Positions 7,428 to 18,532 of a DNA stretch of 36,892 bases are shown piece after piece. A program made the translations under genes and the position numbers. This DNA is from Bacteroidota bacterium (lineage in GTDB: Bacteria; Bacteroidota; Bacteroidia; Bacteroidales; VadinHA17). The stretch is from contig QKCK01000172.1 in assembly GCA_003245695.1 (NCBI GenBank), positions 1 through 36,892 on the forward strand, given 5' to 3'. A model generated the notes under the pieces. The model was not told where the DNA came from, made no database searches, and saw only the letters and a list, made by a program, of their open reading frames with translations. Each line of letters begins with the position of its first letter. Within the stretch, counting starts at the first letter, position 1.

Positions 7428-10286
7428 ATGAATATCCGGATTCTGTTTATAACATTATTGCTTCTGGCCACAGGCACTGAAGGAATCTGCCAGTTCTATT
7501 CAACAGGGCAGGACCCATCTTCATTGAAATGGAAACAGGTTGAGACAGAGAGTTTCAGGTTAATATTTCCGGAGTCATTCTCACCCCGAGCTGCAGAATA
7601 TGCACAACTTCTGGAGCAGTCACTGGCAAATGCCCGAGAATTGTATCCCGGAACCAGGGGAAGGGTACCTGTAATTATCCATAGCTACTCTATGCAATCA
7701 AACGGATATCTCTCCTGGGCTCCCGGAAGAATTGAGCTTTACCCTTTACCCGGGCAGGTAAATCAGCCTGATGATCCCTCTCAGCTTCTGATAATGCATG
7801 AGGTGACTCATTTCGCAGAGATATCATCATTAAATTATGGCTTTACCCGTATACTGAATTTCTGCCTTGGAGAACAGGCAACAGGCATTGCAGCAGCAAC
7901 ACTTCCTCTCTGGGCGCTTGAAGGGGATGCGGTCTATGCAGAGACAAGGTTCAGCAACTCTGGACGTGGACGCAGCAACGACTTCATGAGTGATGCAAAA
8001 GCAATTGCACTGAGTAGCTCAGGAAACTACAGCTACGATAAGATGCTTTTCGGATCATACCGTGACTTCACACCTGATCATTATGTATTCGGGTACCAGA
8101 TGATGAACTATCTGAGGACAAACTACCCTGAGTTCTGGAAAGAGAATGTTGATTTCTCCGGCAGAAACCTCTATGTCATTCTGCCTACCAATTATATGCT
8201 CAGAAAAAAACTGGGGATAAACAAGAATAAACTGTATAAGATGGTTTTCGATTCCCTTGCAGTGGCATGGCAATCAGAAGAGGAAAATTTCAGATTTACA
8301 GGCTATAAATCACTTAACCCCGATAAAAACGGAGATTATATCAACTATCATTCGCCTTTTATTACTGATGACGGTAAAATTATAGCACTCAAAACATCGT
8401 TTACAAAGCCACGCCATTTTGTTCTTATAGATACAACAACCCATTCGGAGAAAGATATTTTCACTCCGGGATACTTATCCAACTCTATATTTACCTATTC
8501 CCCCGGGAAAATAGTCTGGGCAGAATACCATCCCGACATAAGATGGGAAAACCTTGATTATTCAGTAATAAAAACCCTGGATATTAAAACAGGCATTTGC
8601 AGACAGCTTACACATAAAACCCGCTATTCGGCACCATCACTCTCTGCCGACGGCACTTTAATTGCTGCTGTAAATAACAATCCGGACATTACTACAAACC
8701 TGGTGATTATAAACGCTGAAGATGGATCGGTCGTTGATGAATCAACACCCCCTGGCGGCATTTATCTTCAAAGGCCGTCATGGTCAGTTGATAATAGCTT
8801 TATCACAGCTGTTTCACTCTCTTCCCAGGGCGAGGGCCTGATTAAGTATTCGCTGGCAGATAAAAAATGGAATTACATTCTGGCCCCCTCACACATTGAT
8901 ATCACAAGTGCTGAACCTGCAGAAAATGGAGTATACATTCTCTGTCAGGATTCAATCTCCAATAACATATATTTTTCAGACAATTCCGGGTGTATTAAAC
9001 AGGTTTCACATTCAAGATTCGGTATTTCATCATTCAGCCATAGAAACAATAAACTCTGTATCTCTGATAATACAGTATCGGGTTACAATATAGCTTCAAT
9101 CGATGAGGTATCTTCAGAGGATTTGCAGAATGCGACTCCTTCTTATCTCACAACTTCATGCCAGCCGGATACTGTAGTTGATTACAGCACCGGAATAACT
9201 GAGTACGAGATCAAACCTTATACACCGGCTTTTCACCTTTTCAGATTTCACAGCTGGGCTCCATTTTACTATAACCCATCTGATCTGCAGACAAATCCTG
9301 AAGAAATTGGACTTGGCTTTACACTTCTATCGCAGAATGACTTAAGCACTCTTATATCAACTATTGGTTATGAGTTTAAGGAGAATCTTCACACCCTTCA
9401 TTCAACAATAAAATGGCAGGGATGGTACCCGACTATTGAGGCTGATGTCAGTACTGCACGAAACAACTTCTTTAGTTATCCTGCAGATGAATCATATTTT
9501 TCAAGTGATATTGAGCATTATACAACTTTGAATCTAAATATTTATCTCCCTCTTTATTTTTCTTATAGTCGTTTCTATCAATATATTATGCCCGCCATAT
9601 ATATTTCTTATATAAATGAATGTTATTATGATTATGGTTCTAAAGTAAAAGAAGAGATAACTTTACTAAAACCCCGTATATATTTCTCCAACATTCATCG
9701 TACTGCAGTCACGGACATTTATCCACGCTGGGGGCAGATTATTGATATTCAGGCTTCGTTAGCTCCATTTGACTCCGAAACTTTCCGTCCATTGAAAGGA
9801 TTCAGAAGTCAGTTTTATTTTCCATCGTTTGCCTCCGGTCATGGCATAAAAATCGGTATTGGATATGAGAGTCAGGCTCCGCTTATAAAAGGTATAATGT
9901 TTAATATCAATTCCTTTCCAAGAGGTTATGGAAGTCTTGTCTCAGCAAAAATGACAACCTTCACCTCCGATTATACCCTTCCTCTTTTCTATCCCGATTT
10001 TTCTGCCGGTTCATTCCTTTATCTCAAGCGGATACGCTGTACGGCATTCTATGACCGTAATGTAAGTAAAGGTACATACAGTATGATCACATATAAATAT
10101 AATCCGGATACTGAAATATTTTCCTCCCTGGGAGGCGAGCTGACAGCTGATTTCTTTATTCTTCGTATCCCCTATGAGATAAGTGCAGGAATAAGAACCG
10201 GGTACAAACCTGAAGAAAAGAGATATTTTGCTGAGAGTATTCTGTCAGTGAATATTTATGGTTCCGTTCTCGGAAGAAATAGATAA
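7428..10286 (+). CDS. Secreted/outer-membrane zinc metallopeptidase-like protein (HExxH) with TolB/WD40-like repeats and a likely C-terminal beta-barrel
   Basis: Signal peptide, LIMHEVTHF..WALEGDAVYAET, propeller-like repeats, aromatic-rich C-terminal strands; ATG 7428 follows a TACATTTG box at 7405-7412, so the TTG at 7401 is unlikely. Confidence 0.7.
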   Translation: MNIRILFITLLLLATGTEGICQFYSTGQDPSSLKWKQVETESFRLIFPESFSPRAAEYAQLLEQSLANARELYPGTRGRVPVIIHSYSMQSNGYLSWAPGRIELYPLPGQVNQPDDPSQLLIMHEVTHFAEISSLNYGFTRILNFCLGEQATGIAAATLPLWALEGDAVYAETRFSNSGRGRSNDFMSDAKAIALSSSGNYSYDKMLFGSYRDFTPDHYVFGYQMMNYLRTNYPEFWKENVDFSGRNLYVILPTNYMLRKKLGINKNKLYKMVFDSLAVAWQSEEENFRFTGYKSLNPDKNGDYINYHSPFITDDGKIIALKTSFTKPRHFVLIDTTTHSEKDIFTPGYLSNSIFTYSPGKIVWAEYHPDIRWENLDYSVIKTLDIKTGICRQLTHKTRYSAPSLSADGTLIAAVNNNPDITTNLVIINAEDGSVVDESTPPGGIYLQRPSWSVDNSFITAVSLSSQGEGLIKYSLADKKWNYILAPSHIDITSAEPAENGVYILCQDSISNNIYFSDNSGCIKQVSHSRFGISSFSHRNNKLCISDNTVSGYNIASIDEVSSEDLQNATPSYLTTSCQPDTVVDYSTGITEYEIKPYTPAFHLFRFHSWAPFYYNPSDLQTNPEEIGLGFTLLSQNDLSTLISTIGYEFKENLHTLHSTIKWQGWYPTIEADVSTARNNFFSYPADESYFSSDIEHYTTLNLNIYLPLYFSYSRFYQYIMPAIYISYINECYYDYGSKVKEEITLLKPRIYFSNIHRTAVTDIYPRWGQIIDIQASLAPFDSETFRPLKGFRSQFYFPSFASGHGIKIGIGYESQAPLIKGIMFNINSFPRGYGSLVSAKMTTFTSDYTLPLFYPDFSAGSFLYLKRIRCTAFYDRNVSKGTYSMITYKYNPDTEIFSSLGGELTADFFILRIPYEISAGIRTGYKPEEKRYFAESILSVNIYGSVLGRNR

Positions 10287-11687
10287 GGCTGTCTCGCATA
10301 TTAATTTCCATGCGTTTTGCACGTGGTTTTCTGTAACATTTGTTTGTGCAGTAACCATTCTGAGAGCATATTTGCCTTCCACAGTCGTATGAGTCAGGTA
10401 CATTCTTCCGGTGTCATTCAATGTATGGTTAAGCTTCTCATTCAGATTATTCAAACCAGATTCAGGAAACTTTTCAGGTTTATATCTGAAGCATACTGTA
10501 TTAAGTCTGACAGGGGCCAGTATTTCAAAGTCGTCACGTTGCTCAATCCACTCCTTAAGTAGAGAAGCCAGTCTCATATGCTCTCTTATCTTTGACTGAA
10601 GCCCTTCCACTCCGAATCCTCTTATTACGGCCCATAGTTTAAGAGCCCTGAAGCGTCGTCCAAGAGGTATACCCCAATCGCGGTAGTCGTTTACAACACC
10701 ACGTGTACGTGTTTTAAGATAGTCGGGCAGAATCTCAAATGTCTTTATCAGTGAAGCGGCATCCCTCACAAAGTATACAGTACAGTCAAAGTTAGTGAAC
10801 ATCCACTTATGAGGATTAATAACCATACTGTCAACATATTCAATACCTTCTGTCATCCATCTCATCTCAGGAAGGAGCAGGGCTGTTCCGCCGAGCGCAC
10901 CATCGACATGTAACCAGATTCCCTTTTCACAGCATATTTCACCTATCTCTTTCAAGGGGTCAATTGCAGTGACTCCGGTTGTCCCGATTGTAGCGACGAC
11001 ACAACAGGGAGTGTAACCTTTCTGTATGTCAGCATCTATTGCTTCTCTCAGAGCGGCAGGGTCAAGTGAGTAGTCATCTCTAACTTTTACCTTAACAACA
11101 TTTCTTCTGCCAATGCCTGCAATACCAGCGCCCTTGTCGACCGATGAGTGTGTCTGTGAGGAGCAATATACCCGCAGTATGGGAGATGCAGACAATCCGT
11201 CGCTGTTTGATTTAAATGCTGTCACCCTCTCCCTGGCTGTGATAAGTGCTGCAAGAGTAGCCGAAGAAGCGCTGTCCTGTATTACTCCTTCAAAGTAATC
11301 AGGCAGGCCTGTCATCTCCCTGAACCATATCATCATCTGCTCTTCGAGTTCTGCAGCAGCCGGTGAAGTCTCCCACAACATACACTGTGCTCCCAGTGCA
11401 GCAGTGAGCATCTCTCCCAGTATTGACGGGAAGCTGTTATTTGCAGGAAAATAGGCAAAAAAATCAGGACTCTGCCAATGTGTTATCCCGGGGATAATCA
11501 CATTGTCAAAGTCCTTCATAAATTCTTCAAATGACTCCGCCATGTGTGGCGGATTATCAGGCAGTTGTGCTTTAATACTGCCCGGTTTTACAGGCGATTT
11601 TACAGGATACTTTTCTATTGTCTCATAGTAGCGGGCAATCCACTCCACAACCTCATGCCCATACTTCCTGAAATCGTCACTGTCCAT
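10245..11687 (-). CDS. PLP-dependent aromatic-L-amino-acid decarboxylase (group II, DDC/TDC-like)
   Basis: ITHWQSPDFFAYFP, ASSATLAALITAR, QTHSSVDKGAGIAG, VDGALGG, NPHKWMFTNFDCTV, NDYRDWGIPLGRRFRALKLW. Confidence 0.9.
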   Translation of the reverse strand: MDSDDFRKYGHEVVEWIARYYETIEKYPVKSPVKPGSIKAQLPDNPPHMAESFEEFMKDFDNVIIPGITHWQSPDFFAYFPANNSFPSILGEMLTAALGAQCMLWETSPAAAELEEQMMIWFREMTGLPDYFEGVIQDSASSATLAALITARERVTAFKSNSDGLSASPILRVYCSSQTHSSVDKGAGIAGIGRRNVVKVKVRDDYSLDPAALREAIDADIQKGYTPCCVVATIGTTGVTAIDPLKEIGEICCEKGIWLHVDGALGGTALLLPEMRWMTEGIEYVDSMVINPHKWMFTNFDCTVYFVRDAASLIKTFEILPDYLKTRTRGVVNDYRDWGIPLGRRFRALKLWAVIRGFGVEGLQSKIREHMRLASLLKEWIEQRDDFEILAPVRLNTVCFRYKPEKFPESGLNNLNEKLNHTLNDTGRMYLTHTTVEGKYALRMVTAQTNVTENHVQNAWKLICETALSISSENGTINIH

Positions 11688-11691
11688 ATTA

Positions 11692-11943
11692 TCAGGCAGT
11701 TATCACAGAATCGGCTAACAGTATAACTTTATCAGCCTTTACCTCAACTACCCCACCGGAAATCTCGAACCTGAACTCAACTCCCGCCTCATCAACCACT
11801 ACCACCGGTCCGTTGTCGAGTGTGGAAATCACCGGTGCATGATCCTTCAGCACCTGGAAAGATCCCTTCTGACCGGGCACCCTGACAGAGCGAATTATTC
11901 CGGAATATATCTTTTTTTCGGGTGTTATTATCTCTAGTTTCAC
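11692..11943 (-). CDS. atpC: F1Fo ATP synthase epsilon subunit (short form)
   Basis: MKLEIITPEKKIYSG..FQVLKDHAPVISTL..G; next to atpD. Confidence 0.92.
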   Translation of the reverse strand: MKLEIITPEKKIYSGIIRSVRVPGQKGSFQVLKDHAPVISTLDNGPVVVVDEAGVEFRFEISGGVVEVKADKVILLADSVITA

Positions 11944-11958
11944 TTTCCTTGTACCTTG

Positions 11959-13473
<1,515 letters not shown>

Positions 13474-13505
13474 CTATGTTTTATTAAACGCTTTACTACA
13501 AACTA

Positions 13506-13513
13506 CAAATTTA
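13506..13513 (-). promoter_or_regulatory. Candidate Bacteroidetes -7 box TAAATTTG upstream of atpD
   Basis: Matches TAnnTTTG, 38 nt upstream of the atpD ATG in a 137-bp gap. Confidence 0.4.
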
Positions 13514-13604
13514 AAAAAATATGATTTACAGCTGATAAGTACTTATCTTTTTAACCCGCTGGGGGCTGAATAATGCTTTTCAGTTGTGATGTTCATCTCT
13601 GTTT

Positions 13605-14579
13605 CTATTTTGCTCTTCCTATGAGGCTTGTTGCCAATTGCCTCAGTTCGGTCTTACGGTCTTTTTTAACATTCACTGAATCAAGAGATTCAAAAGCCTT
13701 ATTTATATATTCATATGAGAGATTCTCAGCAAGGAGTCTCACCCCCAGTGAATCATAAATGCTTTTTACAGCTTCAATTTTTTCTTCAGCAACAATCTCC
13801 TTTTCCGAGAGAAGCCTCTTCAGTTCCTTCAGGTCCTGACCGCCGGCAAGTTCCAGTGTCTTTACAAGTAACCATGTCTTTTTGTTGGCTACAATATCAC
13901 CACCTGTTTTCTTCCCGAACCGTTTAGTCTCACCGTAGGTGTCGAGAATGTCATCCTGAATCTGGAAAGCAATTCCAAGACAACGGCCGAATTCGTAGAG
14001 TAGATTCTGGTCGCTGTCGGGGGCCTCTCCTATTATTGAGCCTATCTTGAGTGAGGTGGCTATAAGGACTGCTGTTTTCAGTTCAATCATCCTGATATAC
14101 TCCTCCTCCTGAACAATTGATTTTTTCTCAAAGTCAATATCCAGTTGCTGGCCTATACATACCTCAGTAGCAGTTTTGTTAAACAGTCTGAGAATCTTCA
14201 GGAGCTGTTTTGGTGGTGCCTGTGCAATACATTCTGAAGCAATGAAGGTCATCACATCACCTGACAGGACAGCCTGTTCCAAACCCCATTTGGCATGAAT
14301 AGTAGGAACGCCTCTTCGTATTTCAGCCTTATCTATTATGTCATCATGGACTAGGGTGAAGTTATGAAACACCTCAATACCTATTGCAGGCATTATTGCT
14401 TCATCAATCATATCAGAGAAGAGGTTACATGCCATGAGGCATAATACTGGCCGGAGCCTTTTCCCTCCCTGTGACAATATGTATTTAACAGGGTCATATA
14501 GTCTTTGTGCCTCGGCTGAGGAGCCTAGGCCCGATATGGCTCTGTCTGAAATCTCTCTCAGGTAATCGCTTGAAAACAT
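13605..14579 (-). CDS. Polyprenyl (isoprenoid) diphosphate synthase
   Basis: GGKRLRP, LVHDDIID, FQIQDDILDTYG motifs. Confidence 0.93.
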   Translation of the reverse strand: MFSSDYLREISDRAISGLGSSAEAQRLYDPVKYILSQGGKRLRPVLCLMACNLFSDMIDEAIMPAIGIEVFHNFTLVHDDIIDKAEIRRGVPTIHAKWGLEQAVLSGDVMTFIASECIAQAPPKQLLKILRLFNKTATEVCIGQQLDIDFEKKSIVQEEEYIRMIELKTAVLIATSLKIGSIIGEAPDSDQNLLYEFGRCLGIAFQIQDDILDTYGETKRFGKKTGGDIVANKKTWLLVKTLELAGGQDLKELKRLLSEKEIVAEEKIEAVKSIYDSLGVRLLAENLSYEYINKAFESLDSVNVKKDRKTELRQLATSLIGRAK

Positions 14580-14627
14580 TCTGTCCGTTTATATTTCAGG
14601 TTGTTTAAGTGTGGCAGAAGGGTATGG

Positions 14628-15515
14628 CTATCCCTTAAGTGCTTCTGCCCCGCTGACAACCTCTAGCAACTGGTTAGTGATAGAAGCCTGACGGGCTTTA
14701 TTATACTGAAGGGTTAAGTCTCTTATAAGATCTGATGCATTGTCTGTTGCCTGATGCATTGCTGTCATTCTGGCACCATGTTCAGCAACAAATGAGTCGA
14801 GAATAGCCTTATAAAACTGTGTCTTTAACGACTTTGGTATAATCTCCTGGATAATTGTCTCAACACCGGGTTCATATATAAAGTCTGTTGCAATACCCTT
14901 GCCTACGCTCTCTTCTATCTCCTGGACAGGGAGAAAAACCTCAGTGGTAAGACGCTGCATTGCAGCGTTCTTAAACTGATTGTATAGTATCTCTATCCTG
15001 TCATACTCCCCTGAAACATATTTTTTTATAAGCTCTGAAGCAATTAACGAGGTGTTTTCAAAAGAAAGGTTGTTGAAAATGTCATTATGCTCCTCAACAA
15101 TATTGCACCTCATTCTTTTAAGGGCATCATGTCCCTTCTTCCCGATACTCATAAAGACAAGCTTACCCTTATTATGTTTGTCCGGATACCTCTCAGTCAT
15201 GATGCGTTTTGCCTCCCGTGCAACATTTGCATTAAAAGCACCGCAAAGACCTCTGTTTGATGTGACAACCACAACAAGAATCTTCCCGTCACCTGATTTC
15301 CTTTTGCAGAAAATATTCTCAACGTCACACCCCTGTAAGCTTTTGTTTACCTCAACCAGTACTCCATGCAGTTTATCAGCATATGGCCGTAACTGTACAA
15401 TTTTATCCTGTGCCTTTCTGAGTTTGGCTGCAGAAACCATCTTCATGGCAGAGGTAATCTGCCTGGTTGACTTTACTGAGCTTATTCTGTTTCTTATCTC
15501 CTTGAGATTTGCCAT
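14628..15515 (-). CDS. atpG: F1Fo ATP synthase gamma subunit
   Basis: MANLKEIRNRISSVKSTRQITSAMKMVSAAKLRKAQ; SNRGLCGAFN; C-terminal YNKARQASITNQLLEVVSGAEAL. Confidence 0.96.
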   Translation of the reverse strand: MANLKEIRNRISSVKSTRQITSAMKMVSAAKLRKAQDKIVQLRPYADKLHGVLVEVNKSLQGCDVENIFCKRKSGDGKILVVVVTSNRGLCGAFNANVAREAKRIMTERYPDKHNKGKLVFMSIGKKGHDALKRMRCNIVEEHNDIFNNLSFENTSLIASELIKKYVSGEYDRIEILYNQFKNAAMQRLTTEVFLPVQEIEESVGKGIATDFIYEPGVETIIQEIIPKSLKTQFYKAILDSFVAEHGARMTAMHQATDNASDLIRDLTLQYNKARQASITNQLLEVVSGAEALKG

Positions 15516-15535
15516 CAGATATTCCTCTTTTATCC

Positions 15536-17122
15536 CTACCTGTTACTGTAACGGCTGCCTATCTCATCGGCAGCTTTTTCCAGAACAGCAGTTACATCAT
15601 CATTTATCACTCCTGATTTGATCGTATTCAGAACATCGCTGTGTTGTGCCTTCAGGAATTCTATATAGTCCTTTTCAAAGAATCTCACCTTGTTTACAGG
15701 GATATCCTTCAATAATCCTTTTGTACCACAATAGATAACAGCTACCTGTTCTTCTACTGCCATCGGTGAGAACTGACCCTGTTTCAGGATCTCAACATTC
15801 TTTGCCCCCTTGTCAATAATTGAAAGAGTTGCGGCATCAAGATCTGACCCGAATTTTGAGAATGCTTCAAGCTCTCTGTACTGAGCCTGGTCAACCTTCA
15901 ATGTACCGGCTACCTTCTTCATAGCCTTTATCTGGGCATTACCACCAACCCTCGACACTGATATACCTACGTTTATTGCCGGTCTGATACCTGCATTAAA
16001 GAGGTTTGATTCAAGGAATATCTGACCGTCGGTGATGGAGATAACATTTGTAGGAATGTATGCCGAGACGTCACCTGCCTGAGTCTCAATAATAGGAAGA
16101 GCGGTAAGGGAACCGCCACCTTTTACAAGATGTCTGATAGACTCAGGTAGGTCATTCATCTGTTTTGCCACCTCATCTGATTCAATAACTTTTGCAGCTC
16201 TCTCCAGCAGGCGTGAATGCAGGTAGAAAACATCACCGGGATATGCTTCACGTCCGGGAGGACGGCGCAGCAACAGCGACACTTCTCTGTATGAAACAGC
16301 CTGTTTTGAAAGGTCATCATAGATTATGAGAGCATCACGTCCGGTATCGCGGAAGAATTCACCGATAGCTGCACCTGCAAAAGGTGCATAGAACTGTGCT
16401 GCTGCAGAATCAGAAGCTGTTGCACTGACAATAACAGTGTATTTCATTGCATCATTTGCCTCAAGCGTTGAAGCAATATTGGCAACTGTTGAACCTTTCT
16501 GTCCTATAGCGACATAGATACAGTATACCGGTTTCCCTTTATCCCATTCACCCTTCTGGTTTATTATTGTATCAAGGGCTATGGCTGTTTTGCCTGTCTG
16601 CCTGTCGCCGATAATAAGCTCTCTCTGTCCGCGTCCTATTGGAATCATAGCGTCAATAGCCTTTATCCCTGTCTGCAGAGGCTGTTTTACGGGATGACGG
16701 AAGATAACGCCGGGAGCTTTTCTCTCAAAAGGCATCTCATAGAGTTCTCCCGCAACATTTCCTTTCCCGTCAATAGGTTGGCCGGTTGTGTTTATAACCC
16801 TGCCCAGCAGACCCTCACCAACCATAATTGATGATATACGGCCTGTACGCTTTGCAATGTCACCCTCTTTTATCTTTTCAGAAGGGCCAAGAATAACGGC
16901 ACCAACATTATCTTCCTCAAGGTTAAGTACGATACCCTGGATTCCTGTTTCAACAAATTCAATAAGTTCGTTTGATCTGACGTTGGAAAGCCCGTATATA
17001 TGGGCAATACCATCGCCATCCTGCAGTACGGTGCCTACTTCTTCCACCTCTACGGCGGCTTTAACTCCTTCTAACTGCTGCTTTAAGATCTTCGATACTT
17101 CAGATGGTTTAATGCTCTCCAT
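15536..17122 (-). CDS. atpA: F1Fo ATP synthase alpha subunit
   Basis: [42 protein letters not shown]. Confidence 0.97.
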   Translation of the reverse strand: MESIKPSEVSKILKQQLEGVKAAVEVEEVGTVLQDGDGIAHIYGLSNVRSNELIEFVETGIQGIVLNLEEDNVGAVILGPSEKIKEGDIAKRTGRISSIMVGEGLLGRVINTTGQPIDGKGNVAGELYEMPFERKAPGVIFRHPVKQPLQTGIKAIDAMIPIGRGQRELIIGDRQTGKTAIALDTIINQKGEWDKGKPVYCIYVAIGQKGSTVANIASTLEANDAMKYTVIVSATASDSAAAQFYAPFAGAAIGEFFRDTGRDALIIYDDLSKQAVSYREVSLLLRRPPGREAYPGDVFYLHSRLLERAAKVIESDEVAKQMNDLPESIRHLVKGGGSLTALPIIETQAGDVSAYIPTNVISITDGQIFLESNLFNAGIRPAINVGISVSRVGGNAQIKAMKKVAGTLKVDQAQYRELEAFSKFGSDLDAATLSIIDKGAKNVEILKQGQFSPMAVEEQVAVIYCGTKGLLKDIPVNKVRFFEKDYIEFLKAQHSDVLNTIKSGVINDDVTAVLEKAADEIGSRYSNR

Positions 17123-17164
17123 TTCTGTTATCTTATAATTGCTGTGTTGTAAAAATTATTCTGA

Positions 17165-17698
17165 TTATGATGCAAACTCTTTTTTGAAGCGGTTAAGCCT
17201 GTTTTTTACGCTTGCATCGACATATGTATCATCAACCTGGAGAATGAATCCTCCGATAATATCGGGATCATTCTTTTCAATAAGTTCAACCTTTGAATTC
17301 ATGGTCTTTCCGATCATATCTTCAATTTTCCGGCGGATATCATCATTCACAGGCACAGTGGTAGTAATTGTAACCTCTCTGATACCTCTGTGTTTTCGCG
17401 TTGCCTGAATGAAGTCCATAGCCATGGCGCGCAGGTATTTTTCACGTCCCTCGGCAAAAACCAGGTCAAGGAATTTACCGGTAACAGGGTCAATAGTGTT
17501 ACCCAGCACTGCTCCCAGTACCTCTCTTCGTTTTGAACCCGATATAACAGGATTATCCATTACCTCCCTTACTTCTTTCAATGAGAAAAGATGTTTGATG
17601 GATATCATATCATCATAAATCCTGTCGAGTTTTCCTTTCTCAAGTGAAAACTCAAAAAGAGCCTTTGAGTACCTGACAGGTATTTTACTATCGTTCAT
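17165..17698 (-). CDS. atpH: F1Fo ATP synthase delta subunit
   Basis: RYSKALFEFSLEKGKLDRIYDD; C-terminal IIGGFILQVDDTYVDASVKNRLNRFKKEF. Confidence 0.93.
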   Translation of the reverse strand: MNDSKIPVRYSKALFEFSLEKGKLDRIYDDMISIKHLFSLKEVREVMDNPVISGSKRREVLGAVLGNTIDPVTGKFLDLVFAEGREKYLRAMAMDFIQATRKHRGIREVTITTTVPVNDDIRRKIEDMIGKTMNSKVELIEKNDPDIIGGFILQVDDTYVDASVKNRLNRFKKEFAS

Positions 17699-17712
17699 CT
17701 GGTATGTTGTTC

Positions 17713-18225
17713 CTAGTTCCTGTTCGACTCAATTTCCTTAAGATATCTCTCCATGAGTTTCTGTTGCTCATCGTCACTCTTAAGCTTTTCATTCAGCACT
17801 TTGGAGGCAACCTCAATGGCAAGCATTGCCACCTCATTCTTCACCTCTGCCAGTGCGGCATTCTTCTCTCTCTCAATCAGATCCCTGGCTCTGGCAACAA
17901 GAGCTTCAGACTCCTGAGAACCCTTTTCACGTGCTTCAGCGAGCATCTTATCATAGGCAACCCGTGCATCACGCAGTATCTTGTCCCTCTCTTCCCGGGC
18001 CTTCCTGAGAATAGCTTCATTGTCAGCCTGAAGGACCATCATCTCCTCACGGGCTTTCTCAGCCGCATCAAGTGATCCTTTTATCATCTCCTCGCGGGCC
18101 TTGATGGCTGACATCACCGGCCCCCACGCAAACTTACGGAGCAGAAAGACGAACAACAAAAAGATAAATGTTGTCCATATCAATGTTCCGATAGCCGGTG
18201 TCGCAAGACTGTTTGCAAGTAACAT
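17713..18225 (-). CDS. atpF: F1Fo ATP synthase b subunit
   Basis: Single N-terminal TM then charged Ala/Glu/Lys-rich helix. Confidence 0.92.
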   Translation of the reverse strand: MLLANSLATPAIGTLIWTTFIFLLFVFLLRKFAWGPVMSAIKAREEMIKGSLDAAEKAREEMMVLQADNEAILRKAREERDKILRDARVAYDKMLAEAREKGSQESEALVARARDLIEREKNAALAEVKNEVAMLAIEVASKVLNEKLKSDDEQQKLMERYLKEIESNRN

Positions 18226-18257
18226 ATCTTAATTCTTTAAATGTTTACAAAAGAAAG

Positions 18258-18278
18258 CCTGTAACCAACCGTTACAGG
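18258..18278 (-). promoter_or_regulatory. Intercistronic hairpin between atpE and atpF
   Basis: Perfect 8-bp stem CCTGTAAC-loop-GTTACAGG; on the - strand followed by CTTTCTTTTG. Confidence 0.6.
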
Positions 18279-18291
18279 TTTCTGGTAATGC

Positions 18292-18507
<216 letters not shown>

Positions 18508-18532
18508 TTAAATTATAAATAAAATATCTGGT

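Noticed and set aside
10245-11687. Possibility that the decarboxylase is an aromatic aldehyde synthase
   Set aside because: The catalytic-loop Tyr and the active-site His are both retained, which favours decarboxylation
14980-15621. 213-aa + strand ORF
   Set aside because: Antisense to atpG/atpA, which are unmistakable; composition is that of a mirrored coding frame
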